A stretch of 64,000 bases of DNA. Origin: Rusavskia elegans. Its lineage: Eukaryota > Ascomycota > Lecanoromycetes > Teloschistales > Teloschistaceae. The DNA is taken from NCBI GenBank assembly GCA_011316305.1, contig SAUG01000091.1:1-64000 (forward strand), given 5' to 3'. Numbering within the stretch: position 1 is the first letter of the stretch; each line of letters begins with the position of its first letter. The notes beneath the pieces were generated by a model. It did not search any database. It was not told where the DNA came from and worked only from the letters and a program-made list of their open reading frames with translations. Made by a program: the position numbers and the translations under genes. Shown in pieces: positions 35,306 through 49,465 of the stretch.

Positions 35306-37388
35306 TCAACCGAGTGGCAACTTCATATTGACACCTCCACCCTGCTTCTTGCTCTCATGAACCGCCTTGTGCCATGTTTCATCGTCGCTTTTCGGCGCAT
35401 CCCACTTCTCAATCACGTCATCCACATCTTTTCTGTACGTCTGCTGCGAATTGCATTGCTCGAGAAAGACCTTGTACTTGACCGCCAGCAGCTCCTTTTC
35501 ATGGGGATCGGCCGTTGGTGGCACCGCCTTTCCAGGCTTCGACATGCGATCCATAATGTCCCACAAAGGCTCCGTCTTTCCATTTTTGTCCGCCGAAGCA
35601 GCCTTGGCCCCGAGCATGGCAGCACCATGTACGACGGCCGCATGAACGTATTGGGGAATGAGGACGGGCATATCGCATGCCGAGGCCATCAGCCGCATCA
35701 GGATATCATTTTGGCATTGCGACCCAGACATGAAAATAGAATGGATCTGATGGCCTGATTTGTTCATGGTCTCGATGATCTGATGGGTCTGCAGAGCGAT
35801 GAACTCCATGGTGGCGTAGTAATAAAGCGCAAGCCCGTCGATGCTTTTATCGCTGCTCAACCCAATGACGGAACCAGTCATGCGGGGATCTGCGACAGGC
35901 GAGCGGTTACCGAAAAGGTCGCCATAGAAGAAGAAGTGGCGCCCCAAGAAGGATATGGAGGGGGCGTTCTGCTTTTTCTTCATGTCTTTGAGATGCTCGT
36001 TGAGATAGTCGTAGATGTTCGTATTGTACGATTCCGAGATACTCAATGTCTGTTGGAAGGCCGGATGTGTCTCGAGGACGTGTTTCAGTAGCTCCCCGGT
36101 GGCACTCTGACCTCCTTCAGCCATCCAATACCCGGGAATGAGGACGTCACGGTACGGTCCCCAAACACCCTTAACAAATACGGGCTCGGGTGACATGGCG
36201 ATGTGACAGGTAGAAGTACCGGCCACGGCCGCAAGGCGGGTGAATGCTTGATGCTTGTCGGTTTTGGAGTATTCGGAGCTAAGTTCGTGGCTGCTCAAGT
36301 CCACTTTGGCGCCGACAGTACCAATCCAGCCGGCATAGGCGTCGATCACGCCGCTACCGACAGCGATGCCCGCGGGTAAACCCAGCTCGCTTGCTGCTTT
36401 CTCGCTCAGAGTACCGACCTTCTCGCCCGCGCTGGTATATTTGCCGTTCTGAACCCGGAATAAGCATAGGGAAATGTGAAAAATACCAGTACTTGTTGGG
36501 ACTCACTTCGCCATGAACGCCCCCTAGCCGCTTGCAGTTGTCGTGCGTGAGGTCTTCTAAGCCAATATCCTTCAAAAAGTCTTCTTGCCATCCCTTTACA
36601 CTACCGTCGACGCCAACTGGAACGAAGCCTTGCTTGCAAACGACGCTGCAATAGCTCCGCGTTTCGTTGCCAGTTGCCATGTGGGTCAATGCATCGGTCA
36701 AGTCGTAGAACTTGCATCGATCGAAGAGCTCCTTAGGCATATTGTTCTTCAGCCACAGAACCTTGGGTATTTCCATCTCAATTGACATTGTGCCTCCAAC
36801 ATATCGTAGCAGGTTATGCTTGGTGGCGTTGATCTTGGCTGTTTCCTCGACGGGCCGGTGGTCGAGCCAGAGGACGATATTATGATCATTATCAAACTTG
36901 GGACCGGTAACGGACACGGGCTCGTCGGTGTCATGAGAGAAGACGGCGAGAGAGCAGGTGGCATCAAAAGCAAGGCCCCGAATGGAGTTGGGATCAATGC
37001 TATGTTGATAGAGGATACGTTGGACGGAATTGCAGATACATCTCCAAATGTCGTTTGTAGATTGTTCCTACACCACAGGGTCAGCTAGAGTTAGCTGGGT
37101 GAAGGTCTGCGGGCTCACATAGTATCCCTGCTCGGGCTGCCAGAGACCGATGTTCTCCGAGGCCATGCCCAGAATATCACCATTGCTATTGATGATGCAG
37201 GCGCGGGCACTGCCGGTGCCGACATCGATTCCAAGGTAGTTGTCCATGTGTGGGTTCAGCTCGTTATGGGGGTCAGTGGACATCTGACGGGAGGGCTGCC
37301 TGGACGGCTGTCGAAAAGGGAGAGACGACATGAGGGAAAGAGTGGCCCTTGCTTCAGTGGCTGAGGCGGATCTGCAGCAAGCTCTCAC
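35306..37388 (-). CDS. FGGY-family pentulose kinase (ribulokinase-like)
   Basis: Sugar kinase with the actin-like ATPase fold, of the eukaryotic FGGY type related to yeast YDR109C, which phosphorylates D-ribulose or a similar pentulose. Exons 37388-37119, 37067-36507 and 36448-35306 (657 aa). Signatures: GIDVGTGSARACI phosphate loop, WLDHR, TDALTHMATG, GSGVIDAYAGWIGTVGA, AVAGTSTCHIAMS and FMSGSQCQNDILMRLMA near the adenosine pocket. The first 47 residues before MDNYLGID are Arg/Ser-rich with little acid, which could be a mitochondrial presequence. ATGs at 37331, 37283 and 37247 allow shorter forms, and the last gives the usual 610-aa enzyme. Confidence 0.9.
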
Positions 37389-38280
37389 GAGCTATCACGG
37401 ACGGGTGTGATGGTGAAGTGAAGCGAGTAGAGGGATGTGGATAGAATGCGAGGTGAATGAAGCTCGGTCAGTGCGGGAAGGAACAAGATCAATAAGACAG
37501 CGGTCTGATCCCCGGCCAATAACACCAATTGGATCAGTGGAGGGGATGGTAAGTGCGCGAAGATATTGATGACAGCTTCTTGGAATTTTTGGGTGCGGAA
37601 GATGCGTCGTGGGATAATAAATGTAATTAGTGCCAGGCACACCGGAGATCGCTCGATTCAACAAAACCCAAATTGCGCTTCTCAGTGAGGGGCATCAAAT
37701 GGCGGGGTCGGAGACGTCAAGTCGGACCCTTTATCGATCAGTGCTTTTGCTTTTGAACCTTCTTCTCATCCAATGGGCTCTGCAGGTACCGCATTCCGTT
37801 GGCATTGTCGACTTCTTCAGGGTGTACAGCCACTGCATCATGGCTGCTCGAGCAAACAGGTCGACGGGACGCTGTGCCAGGGTATCCGTCAGGAGGCGGA
37901 AGACGCCGTCGTCATATCTCACTTGGCGAAGATGGTGGATGGCCGCTGGGGAGCAGTCGAGGGACACCTGATGGCTTACTACTGTACTTCGTACTCCGTA
38001 GATCTTTGTCAATCCGCTGACTGGACGCGTTCGGCTTTGTCTTCCTTCCAATCGATCGGTCGGCGCATATAAAACACGTGGTATGCAACGAGTCCGCGTC
38101 GTGACTACCGTCCCCAGAAAAGCTCACTGGTCTCGGATGCCACTTTAGCGCACCATGTCCGCGGAGAGATGATCTAAAGGCACCCTTTCTGGCACTACTG
38201 GCCACTCCATCGTGTTCGCGTTCGTCAGTCCTCTGGCAAGGTATGTAAGCCGCGGGGGAAGATCCCTTCCAAGATCACAA
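37389..38280. other. Intergenic, kinase promoter
   Basis: 890 bp between the FGGY kinase start and the stop of the golgin gene, both minus-strand. Several 70-110 codon frames overlap one another in both directions without domains or splice sites, so I call none. Confidence 0.5.
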
Positions 38281-41200
38281 TCATTTGCTCGTGATAGCCG
38301 ACATCCACCGTTGCTCGTCTTTCCTGCTGCATTATCAGCCCTCCTGCGCTTCAGAATCATCTGCAGGAGTGGATTACCCACCGATCAAAGTGCAGCAGCA
38401 TTCCCAGCACCGGGATGAGCTGCTTCTGGTGGTTCTTGTCCTTCTGCTCCAGGAACTGCAGCAGCACATTCTTGAGGTACACAAAATCCATCGAGCCAGC
38501 CGCTTGGCTGTTGGGCGTCGCTGGCCTGGCACCTGGCGACACTGCTGCTCCTGCCACGAGATTTGGTCGGGGGGCCGCCATAGGAGACGCGAGTCGAGTT
38601 CGAGGTGCGGAGTCGGTGGATGATCGAGAAGAATGGACTTCCGAGTCAATCCCTCGATTCCTGCTGTTTTGCATGGTCCGGATCTCATCCGCCATCGACT
38701 GGAAGCGTCAGTCCATTTCGCTCCGACCTCGATACCTCGAAATTACCAGAGTCGACGTACCTTGTTGGACTTTTGAAGCTTTTCGAGCCTATGCTGAGTT
38801 TCTTCCACGCTCTTCCGGAGTTCAGCTTTTTGTCTTTCGCTTTCCCGTGCCTGCCGTTCGCTTTCGTCCAGAGCATCTCGAAGCTCTCCCATCGCTCTTC
38901 GAACATCATCGGCCTCCTGCGTTGTATGTTGGGAGCGCTGTTCAAGTTCCTCTCGTCTTCTCTTCCAGTCTTGTTGAGCAGTCTCGAGCTCTTCGTTATC
39001 TTCCTCGGCTCGCTTCATGTTGCGTTCGACTTCACGCAATCTATTCTTAAGATCGTCGAGTTCTCGACCTCTTCTTCGGGCGGCCGTGCTAGCTTCATCC
39101 TCTGCTCGATCCCTTTCCTCAATTGCAATCTCCATGCGCTCTTTCATCTCCCGCGTTCGAGAATCTGCCTTGCCTTCAACATCCGCTAGAAGCCTTCGCA
39201 TCGTCTCACCCTCGCGACTTCTCTCACTTAGCAACCTGTGAGTGTCCGCCACTTCTTCATCAAGGCTGTCGCAGCGGTCGCGAGCTTCTTTCAGTTGCAA
39301 AGCCATCTCTGCTGTCTGGTCGCGCATACTACTCATAAGGCTTTGCGCGCTAGCGTATTGGGCTGTCTTCAACTCGATTTCCTCTTTCAACCCTTCGTTG
39401 TGATCTTTGAGCCGGGTGATTTGCTGCTCGATATCTGTCATTCTTCCCCTCGAGCCAGTAAGTTCGTCATTAGTCTTACTCAGGTCCTTGGAAAGTTTAT
39501 CAAGTGACTCCGACGCTTGACGTTTCTCTGTCTCCAGTCTTTGGATCTCTTGCGTTGCTTTTTTTCGGCCGTCTTCAGCCTGAGCCCTGGCATTACTTTC
39601 TTGATTGTATTTCTGCTTTACGCTTCTGATCTCCGCATCACGCTCTGTTACGACCCGCTTTTGCGTTGCGATTTCATTACGCATCTCCTCCTGCTCAGAC
39701 TCAATCCTATTGATTTCCTTCACCTTCTCGTCGTGAGCTATTTTGACGGTTCTCAGTCCATTGATCTCGCTTCTCAATGACGTTAGTTCTGGCTGGGCCT
39801 TTTGCATAATCGTGCGAAGCTCGCTCAACTCCTTAAACCGAGAAGTGGCAAGTTGTTCTGCGGCGGACAGATCTGTTTGCAGAGTGGTTGCTTTGGTCTT
39901 TAGGTCCTCTAATTGAGCAGTAAGATTTTGATGCTTCTGAGCTGTTGAAGCATTACTCGAGGCGTGTAACCCTTGTATTTCGGCCAGTTGCCTTTCCAGG
40001 TCTGCCACGCTGTCTTGGAGGGCTTTCTTCTCTGCCTGAAGCTCTTTGATTCTATCTTTCGCTGCGACGTGTCCCTGGCCGACATGGATTAGGTCATCTC
40101 GTAAGCTCTCAATCTCCTCTTTCAGATCGTCCTGGTCTTTCAGTCGCGATTGCATCTTTTCTAGTGCAGCATGCTTCTCTTCCAGCTGTTGTCGGACGTT
40201 CTCCAATTCGGCTTGGAGTAGAGTGAAGCTTCCACCGATCTCGGATACCTCCTGGCTTGCTTCCGAGATATTAGCTTTTGGGCCCTCGTTCTGAGCAGAC
40301 TGTGTCTCTTTCGCTGGCTCTCCCGCTGGTGGACCGCCTTTTTTCTTCTTTTTGTTCTTCTTCTTCCCTGACGTAGCTACGTCTGCAACTCGTTCCAGCG
40401 TTTCACTTTTAGCTTGCGATGTACTTGCTGGGTTCGCTGTTTTGTTAGTTGCTCCAGATGCTGGACGTTGTGAATTCTGCTCTGTTTCCAATGCTTGTTC
40501 CAGCTGACAAATCCGTTTCTGTAAATCTTCATCCGACATTTCCTTAATCTTATTCAAGTTTTCGTACTGATTTTCTTTTTCCGCTAGCTGATCACGTACG
40601 TTCCTCATCAAGGAATTCAAGGTCTCGACTTTCTTCTCGCTTTGCTCTTTGGCTGCTCGTACCTCACTCATCTCCTCTGCCAAAGTGGTAAGTCTTTCCT
40701 GGAGAGCTTCAACCTCGCTAAGCTGACCATCGGGTGTTTCGGCAACCTGGTGAAGCCTTTTAAGCTCAGAGTAAGCATGATGCAGTTGTTGTTCAAGATC
40801 GCCGTAACGATCACTTCCTTCGGATTTAGTTGCCGCTTCGACTTCTCGTAGCTTCTCTTCAGCATCCCTCAGATCTGCCTCGAGTCTGTCTGACAGCTTC
40901 TTAGAGGCTTGACGTTGCTCCTCAAGCTCTCCAGCAGAACGATCCTTGTAGTCTCGCAGGCTGTTCAATTCGCGCGTCGCCTCCTCAAGCGACTGTACCA
41001 TGCTCTGTGTGGATTCTCTAGTTACCGCCAAATCACCTTGCAAGCTTGTAACCTCACTTTGCAGCGCTACAATTTTCGTGTCGCGCTCCTTTACCTCGGA
41101 TTGCAGCCTGGGTATTTCATCATCAATAGAGAATAGATCCTCCTTAACCTCTTTAACTAGTGGAGACTCCATTGGCTTAGGCTTTGGGGAGAATATCGAT

Positions 41201-42173
41201 AAGCTTGGGAGCGAGCCAGTGCGCGATTTGGCTGGAGTTGTTGGCGACTTCGCCGACAGCGAAGGGGATTGCTCCACATTTGTCTGGTCGACTGTTGAAG
41301 AAGTAGTCGGAGAAGTGACAGTGTCATGATTCGACTGTGCGACCTCTGATTCACCAGTGTCCTTGGCGGCACGAAGATTCGCAACTTCATCCCAAGCTTC
41401 TCTGGCACGCTGCTCGGCATCATCGACCTGTTGCTTATAAGTGTCTTTCTCGTGTGATACACGTTTCAGCTCGTCAAGCACCAGATCACCCTTGAGGTTC
41501 AACTGGTTGAGGTACTCGACAAGTGCACGAGGATCACTGATCGAGGTCAACGGGGTGTTTTCTCGGAGGGAGGCTTCGAAGGTCTCGATAGTTTGAACGC
41601 GCGAGTGGGCTACTCTGTAGGATCGTAGGAGCTCTGGGACTTGATTAGTCCCTTGGGAAGCACACAAGAATACACAGGTGTCTACCGTGATATCGGGACT
41701 CTAACTTCTCCAGTTTCCGTAGCTTCGCTCTAACATCCGTCGGAAGTTCTTGCGAAGTCACAGTGGAGTCATCTTGAGGTGCCTTTCCCGCTGTGCCTTC
41801 GCCATTCTGAGCCTCTTCAACACAATCTTTTGTAGAGCTTTCTGATCTTCCAGGAGCCGGCCTCGGAGTAGTCGATCGGCTCAATGCATCTGAGTCATCA
41901 AGAACGAATTCAGGCTCAAAGTCGGAAGGATCAGGTCCTTTTCCTGAAACCTCCCCGTTGTGTCTATTGGGGGGATTTTGCCGCGATGCACGTTTGGCCG
42001 GAGACTCAGCTCGCGAAGAAGGTTTTCTAGGTGGATTCGATGGTGGAGGCGATGTGAGAGTCGAGCGCTGCCTGGCTTGTTCTTCTGCTATCCTGGAGTC
42101 AATTGCCCCTTTCAGACGCTATTCGGGTGTTAGCAGATCGCTGCTGGGTTTCCGAGCGTCTTACTTGAAACAT
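38281..42173 (-). CDS. GRIP-domain golgin (Imh1-like)
   Basis: Coiled-coil tether of the trans-Golgi, recruited by Arl1-GTP. Exons: 42173-42165 (9 nt, MFQ), 42118-41686, 41633-38761, 38698-38382 and 38323-38281 (1224 aa). The N-terminus MFQRLKGAIDSRIAEEQARQ is typical of fungal golgins. A Pro/Ser-rich segment follows, then roughly 900 residues of heptad coiled coil interrupted by a Lys-rich patch (KKKNKKKKK, near 40340-40370). The C-terminus spliced from the last two exons is a GRIP domain: MDFVYLKNVLLQFLEQ with the key Tyr, HQKQLIPVLGMLLHF and DEQRWMSAI. The final exon of 43 nt is supported because it completes the domain in frame. Confidence 0.93.
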
Positions 42174-42445
42174 GGTGCTTCATCCCAGTGCGGCAATACA
42201 GGCTGGGAAACCCCATCTATTGTGAACTCTGAACGCCAGCAAATGCAGTAATCCATCAAACAATAATGAATCACATTCAGCCGGGAGGTAGGGGTCTTCA
42301 GCACCGGTGAGAGAAGCCCCGTTACACCGACGCTAAAAAGGGAAAAGGGAAAAGGGCTGGGCGCGGGAGCTAGAACAACGGCAGTCTCGGCCCCCAGCCA
42401 CCAGTTAACTTCACGATCTCATGGGAATGTGACAGAACTCCAACG

Positions 42446-43792
42446 ATGGTTTCTTTCTGGCCATGGAAGGTTAGTTGAATCCTGAAACCCAAACAGCAGT
42501 ACTAATCGGACTCTCTTGGCTTCTAGGCTGATGACAGCTCCCCAGCCTCTTTCGAAAAAGCGCTCTCTACCCTCTCCACCAGGATAAACAGAACCAACAC
42601 CAAGCTTGACTCTCTTAGGCAGAGCTCCCGAAGGTTCGGCGCACTCTGGACCTTGTATACCAGCTTTGCGTACCTGCTCTGCTCCGTTGTCCTCGTCTTA
42701 GTCGTTGGATGGAGGGAATGGGGTGTGGTGGAATATGCCGGACTGGTCGGAGGGCCTGTTGTGTAAGACATATCGAGCTGCCTGGCTTAATGACCGACGC
42801 CTGATGACCCTTTCTACAGTATTTACCTTGTGCGGACTGCTATACAGGCATTTTACAATTACCGCATAGCGAAGTATCAAGCTCAGTCCGACGCGTTACA
42901 GAAGCAGAGAGATGCCACGATCGAAAAGCTCAAAGCTGCAACAAAGTACAATAGTACACAGGAGTTATTGAAGAAGTATGGTGGAACGCCGCCGTCGAAA
43001 GATCAGCCACCAGGAGGCAGTTCGCAGAAGAACACCCCAAGCAAGATGAGTTCGCCAGGCTCGGGACAAGCCAGGACCGGCTTCGTCCCTCCGCCAACAG
43101 CAAACATTCCAGGCAGAAATCAGCCCATCTCCCTCCCCGGCACGCCTCAGCAGGCAAACCCCCGTGCGCAGGACCGCAACATCCAGAGAGGGCCCTTCTC
43201 CGCCGCTGCCGCGATAGCTCCCTGGCAGGAGGCTTCTTCCCCGCTGGAGCCCTCTGCGGACTTTGCGCCAAATGCGTTCTCCAGCAATCCCCAGTACGCT
43301 CAGCCAGGCGAAGGCTCAAAGTGGTATGACCGGCTCATGGATCTCGTTCTTGGCGAAGATGAGACGCTCCCCAGGAATCGTCTGGCTCTGATATGTCACC
43401 AATGCAGACTGGTCAATGGTCAAGCGCCGCCCGGGGTACAAACACTCGAAGCCGTGGGTAAATGGCGCTGCTCGGGTTGTAATACTATGAACGGAGTTGA
43501 GAATGAAGGCACTAAGATTCTGAAAGAGATCAACAAGCAAGCGGTGACACCAGAATCTCACAATGAGGTAAAAGAGGCGAACAATGCTGCGGCTGGATCA
43601 CATAGCGCGGAAGAAGATGCTGGCGAGGCCTCGGACAACGCACAGTCAGATGAGCTAAGACAAGACACGCCATCTTCCGGAAGCGAGAAAGAAGAGCCTC
43701 GAGGAGGCGGTGGTGAAACGACTGGGGCGCAAAAAAAGACTGATACGACACGAAGAAGATCAAGCCGTGTCAAGAAGAAAACAAAGGGCTGA
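42446..43792 (+). CDS. LNP1: Lunapark family ER-junction protein
   Basis: Stabilises three-way junctions of the tubular endoplasmic reticulum. Exons 42446-42469 (24 nt), 42527-42762 and 42820-43792 (410 aa). Order of parts: MVSFWPWK start, two close transmembrane segments (LYTSFAYLLCSVVLVLVVGW and AGLVGGPVVIYLVR), a coiled coil (KYQAQSDALQKQRDATIEKL), a Pro-rich linker, then the C-terminal lunapark zinc ribbon ALICHQC...W.C..C with both CxxC pairs (ICHQC and CSGCN) and an acidic/basic tail ending in a Lys-rich stretch. It is divergent from the golgin gene, with 272 bp between start codons. Confidence 0.94.
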
Positions 43793-44611
43793 AATAGGCA
43801 GGAACTATCCTTAATACTAAGGTTCATATCTGTCCGTTTCAAAGCAGAAAAAAACAATCGTCCACAATCTTTGTTGAACATGTGCTTGATCGACATTCCA
43901 AGGCTTCTGACTTAGCTAGCGCTTTCCATGAGTGCGAAGAGTATCGCTACATCTCAAAAGCACCCGAGGGCTCTTAGATCTGAAAGACCGAGGAGTGCGT
44001 GCAGACACGAAACTCAGGCGCTCGAAATGCAAATGTTTCGAATGTTAAGAGTTCCCAACAACAACGCCAACCACATCCAACAACCCCTACCACCCAGCCA
44101 CCTCCGGAAAATCATGTCCCAGCTGGCAAGTCCCTGCTATGTATGTATTTGCTCGCTCGAATGAGCTCTGGATCGACGATGAATTCGCTTTCGCGTCAGG
44201 CTTTTGCTCCAACACTTAGGGTGCTCTGGGCCGAGAAACCCAGTCTGCTCCATGGATGTAGCATGATACGTCAGCAAGACTATATTCTGGCAGAAGATCT
44301 TCCATCCTCCTAGAGTCTTCAGAGCTTGGCGGCCCCTGTTGGCAAAATTCTAGCCAGGGATGAGGTTTCCTTATGCCTACCGGATCGATTGAATTTTATG
44401 AAATTCCATATGAATCGGTCGATCCTTCATGTATGGATTCTCTCTGTATGGCGGTATGCTTGCCATCTCTTCTCGTTGCCATAGATTGTTTGTCGCCATC
44501 CATGATAAAAGATAACAAAAAGCCCCTATTTCGGAGTCATCCACCACAACTCTCAAATCACCCTCAAACCCCCCCCCCCCCGGTGCCCCTGTCTCATTCC
44601 ACCCCCTTGAC
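43793..44611. other. Convergent intergenic region
   Basis: 820 bp between the stops of lunapark and the C2H2 gene. It contains a run of 13 C at 44569-44581. Short frames at 43928-44313 have no features of a real protein. Confidence 0.5.
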
Positions 44612-45979
44612 TCATTCCCCCCTCCACCCCTCACAACCAGCCCAACACCCCGTCGGCCGCCTAGGATCATATCTCTCCTCCCCCAACCCATCATCATCAC
44701 TCTCACTTTCATTCTTACCCCATTTCTCCCCCTTTTCCTCTTTCCCCTCTCCACCTTTCTCCAAATCCAAAGTTTCCTTCACCTCCATACTCTCCTCCTC
44801 AACCCCTTCCTCCTCCGCCGCCGACGCAAACGTATTCTTGAACCCTCCCTTCTTGAACCCCCCGGCTTTGGTAGAAGGGGTGGCGGAGAGCGGTTTTATG
44901 GATATGGGGTTTGCTTTTTGTTCTTGGCGGCGGGCGCGGGAGGGGGCCGAGGGGTCGCGCGTCATGTGGCGGAGGTCTTTGAGTCGCTGCAAGGGGGAGT
45001 TAGTGAATATGTATCTGTGTATCTGAAGACCGCATAGAGCGATGGAAAGATGATGAGAACGTGGAGTGGAAGAGCATAAGGGGTTTGAAGGGGGGGTAAA
45101 AAGACCGCATTAATATCGACAACGACAATCATCATCATTATGCTCCTAATCCACCACAGCATCCACTTTCTTCCCCTCCCGATAAAGAATATATTCTCCC
45201 CAATATCATCAATCGCTCACCAAGTCCACTCACCAAACCCCTTCATCCCCCCCTCTTCCCCCCCCCCTCCTCTCCCGTTGCAAGAACAAAAAGAAAAAAC
45301 ACAACATACCTTCTTATGCAAATGATCATAACTACTCTCATGCGCCTCGAGCTCATTAATGCGTCCATAGCCTTTATTGCACAGATCGCAGTAGAAAGAT
45401 TTGCGGGCTTCGCGGGCGGATTCCGTCTGTGTTGATTTTCTTCGAGTCAGTATAGTTATTTCTGATGTTGAGGGGATGAGGGGATGAGTGGGTGAGTGAG
45501 TGAGTGAGTTTGTGTGTGAAGAGATAGAGGAGCGGGGGGAAGAATAAAGGAAGGAAGATGGGTGGAGGCGAGGTTAAAAGGGGGTTGTGGGGAGGAGAGG
45601 GATAAAGGAGTTCAGCTTTGAAGGAGGGAGACGGAAGGCTTCGGAAGGTTATAGAGAGAAAAAGTGACGAAAAGGGGGCGAGGAGGGAAAAGATAGAAAG
45701 AGGGTAGAATACGATGGTTGGAAAGAGAGTGATGAAAACATCCGCATTTGTCGTTTCAATAATAGAGAGGAACGGGTAGACACGCTGAACGGACTTCAAC
45801 AAGAGGAATGCGTAAAGCCATGACAAGGTTCTACGGGTTTGGAATTTGGATATAAAATTGACACTTACGAGAGCCGCAGGATGAGGTTGGCCGTGCTGGA
45901 AGAGACGGTCAGATGATTATTTATCAAAGAACCTCGACGTTATGTCGAATGACGGGGCTTCAAGACATACCGCTACCAT
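44612..45979 (-). CDS. C2H2 zinc-finger protein of the GPATCH8/ZNF804 finger type
   Basis: Single zinc finger FYCDLCNKGYGRINELEAHESSYDH followed by KKRLKDLR, the form seen in RNA-linked proteins such as GPATCH8 and ZNF804A. I infer a nuclear RNA-related role but cannot be specific. Exons: 45979-45971 (9 nt), 45895-45869 (27 nt), 45426-45310 and 44986-44612 (175 aa). The last two exons are secure. The two tiny 5' exons (MVA, HGQPHPAAL) are inferred from splice sites and frame. Introns of 442 and 323 nt are unusually long for this window and hold strand-biased purine/pyrimidine tracts and a GTGA microsatellite. The C-terminus is Lys/Glu-rich. Confidence 0.75.
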
Positions 45980-46569
45980 TGTCCAAACTGAGGTTTCCCT
46001 GGAGAAGGACGTTCTCGATTCAGGGCCCGAGGTTATTTACAGTGGACGGATGATGAGGTGTAGATGACCGCGCAACGAATAGAATCCCGATTTTATATTC
46101 AAGAACCGTACCCGATGCAGTTGCGAAGTGGAACAATTCAAATATGATAGAACATTTCAGTAGGCGGTATATCAATGTCCATGCAAAACAACATTCAACT
46201 ATCATTTGGGATGTATTTCTCGGAAGAGAGACGCAGCACCGATCATGACGGAGGCTGAACAACATGCTCCATATCATAATCGCACTCGCACTCGCTCCCC
46301 CGGACTCCACCCAATCCCTCCATATCCAGCAACTAGATACAAGAGAGAACAGTGTGTAGCCCATGCATGCATCGGATTCGTTACGACGTTGTCGATCCCA
46401 TCACTACCCTTTCCTTGATAGGCCCGGTCCTGGAGCAAAAGGACTCCTGAATGTATTCCCCCCTTCCACCGGCGCCGTAGCTTCTCCTTGCTTCATGACC
46501 AAAGGGTGCCAGCGTCCACTCCCCTATACTCTCCAAGCTGATATGTCCATGAAGTACTGGAGCCCGGGC
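45980..46569. other. Intergenic
   Basis: 590 bp between the C2H2 start and the SRPK kinase stop. It is probably the C2H2 promoter plus the kinase 3' UTR. No other feature seen. Confidence 0.5.
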
Positions 46570-48632
<2,063 letters not shown>

Positions 48633-49465
48633 GATATACAAGAAGATTCTTGGGATGACGACAGGCGGGTAACGAGCGACAAGGGTGGTGTAGATGTCCA
48701 ATGCTCTCAATGGCTAAGGTAAAACCTGGTAATACCGTATGTAAATATACAGGCTAGTTAGTGGTGGTGGGTCGACTCGAGACTGCGGGGATGTTCCGGT
48801 GGAGGTTACGCCGGGGTCGAAAGATGGGCTCATGCGTGAGGGATGAGTTGGATAGCGAAAGCGCAAGAGGACGAAGGGTCGATGATAGTAGTGTTGAGGG
48901 TGCTCACACTGTGGCTGAGCTTTACCTGTACCGTACCCTGTAGGTTGTGTAGCGTAGGTCGGAAAGATTATTGAATCACGGTGGTGGGGAACTGGAAGCT
49001 CTAGGGCTGCTAGTGACCAGCTGGCGGTGGAAGGCCACGGCGATGTTCGAGAAGGTCATGAGCAATGATCCAATCAACGACGGGGAGAAGTGAAGAGAGT
49101 CGTTGTAAAGTTGGGGGGTATGGATACACGTCTTATTCCTGATGTGATACAGTAATACACTAAGGAACACCTCTCATCCCTCTGCCCAATCACATCGCTG
49201 CATCTGACACGTCTCAGCCAAGACGCACTGGACTGTCTCATCAAAATGTCTACAACATATGAAGAGTAAGGTATGTAAAGTAGGTCGCCATTTCGAGACG
49301 GCCATGAGTGATATACAGACCTCATTCAATCTTTGCACAAACAACACCTTCCTTCCATCCCATCTTGCACCATCCAACCGAAGCCCCCAAACAATGCCAG
49401 TCAATCTTGCCCAACCTACATCGTTCTTCTCCGCCAGCGTTCCCCCCGGAAAATGCAGTAGATTG
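48633..49465. other. Intergenic, kinase promoter
   Basis: 830 bp upstream of the SRPK gene and downstream of the acyl-CoA ligase. Short overlapping frames only. No gene or repeat supported. Confidence 0.5.

Noticed and set aside
44569..44581. Run of 13 C
   Set aside because: Ordinary homopolymer in a convergent intergenic region. It may be a length-uncertain assembly point, with no sign of function.
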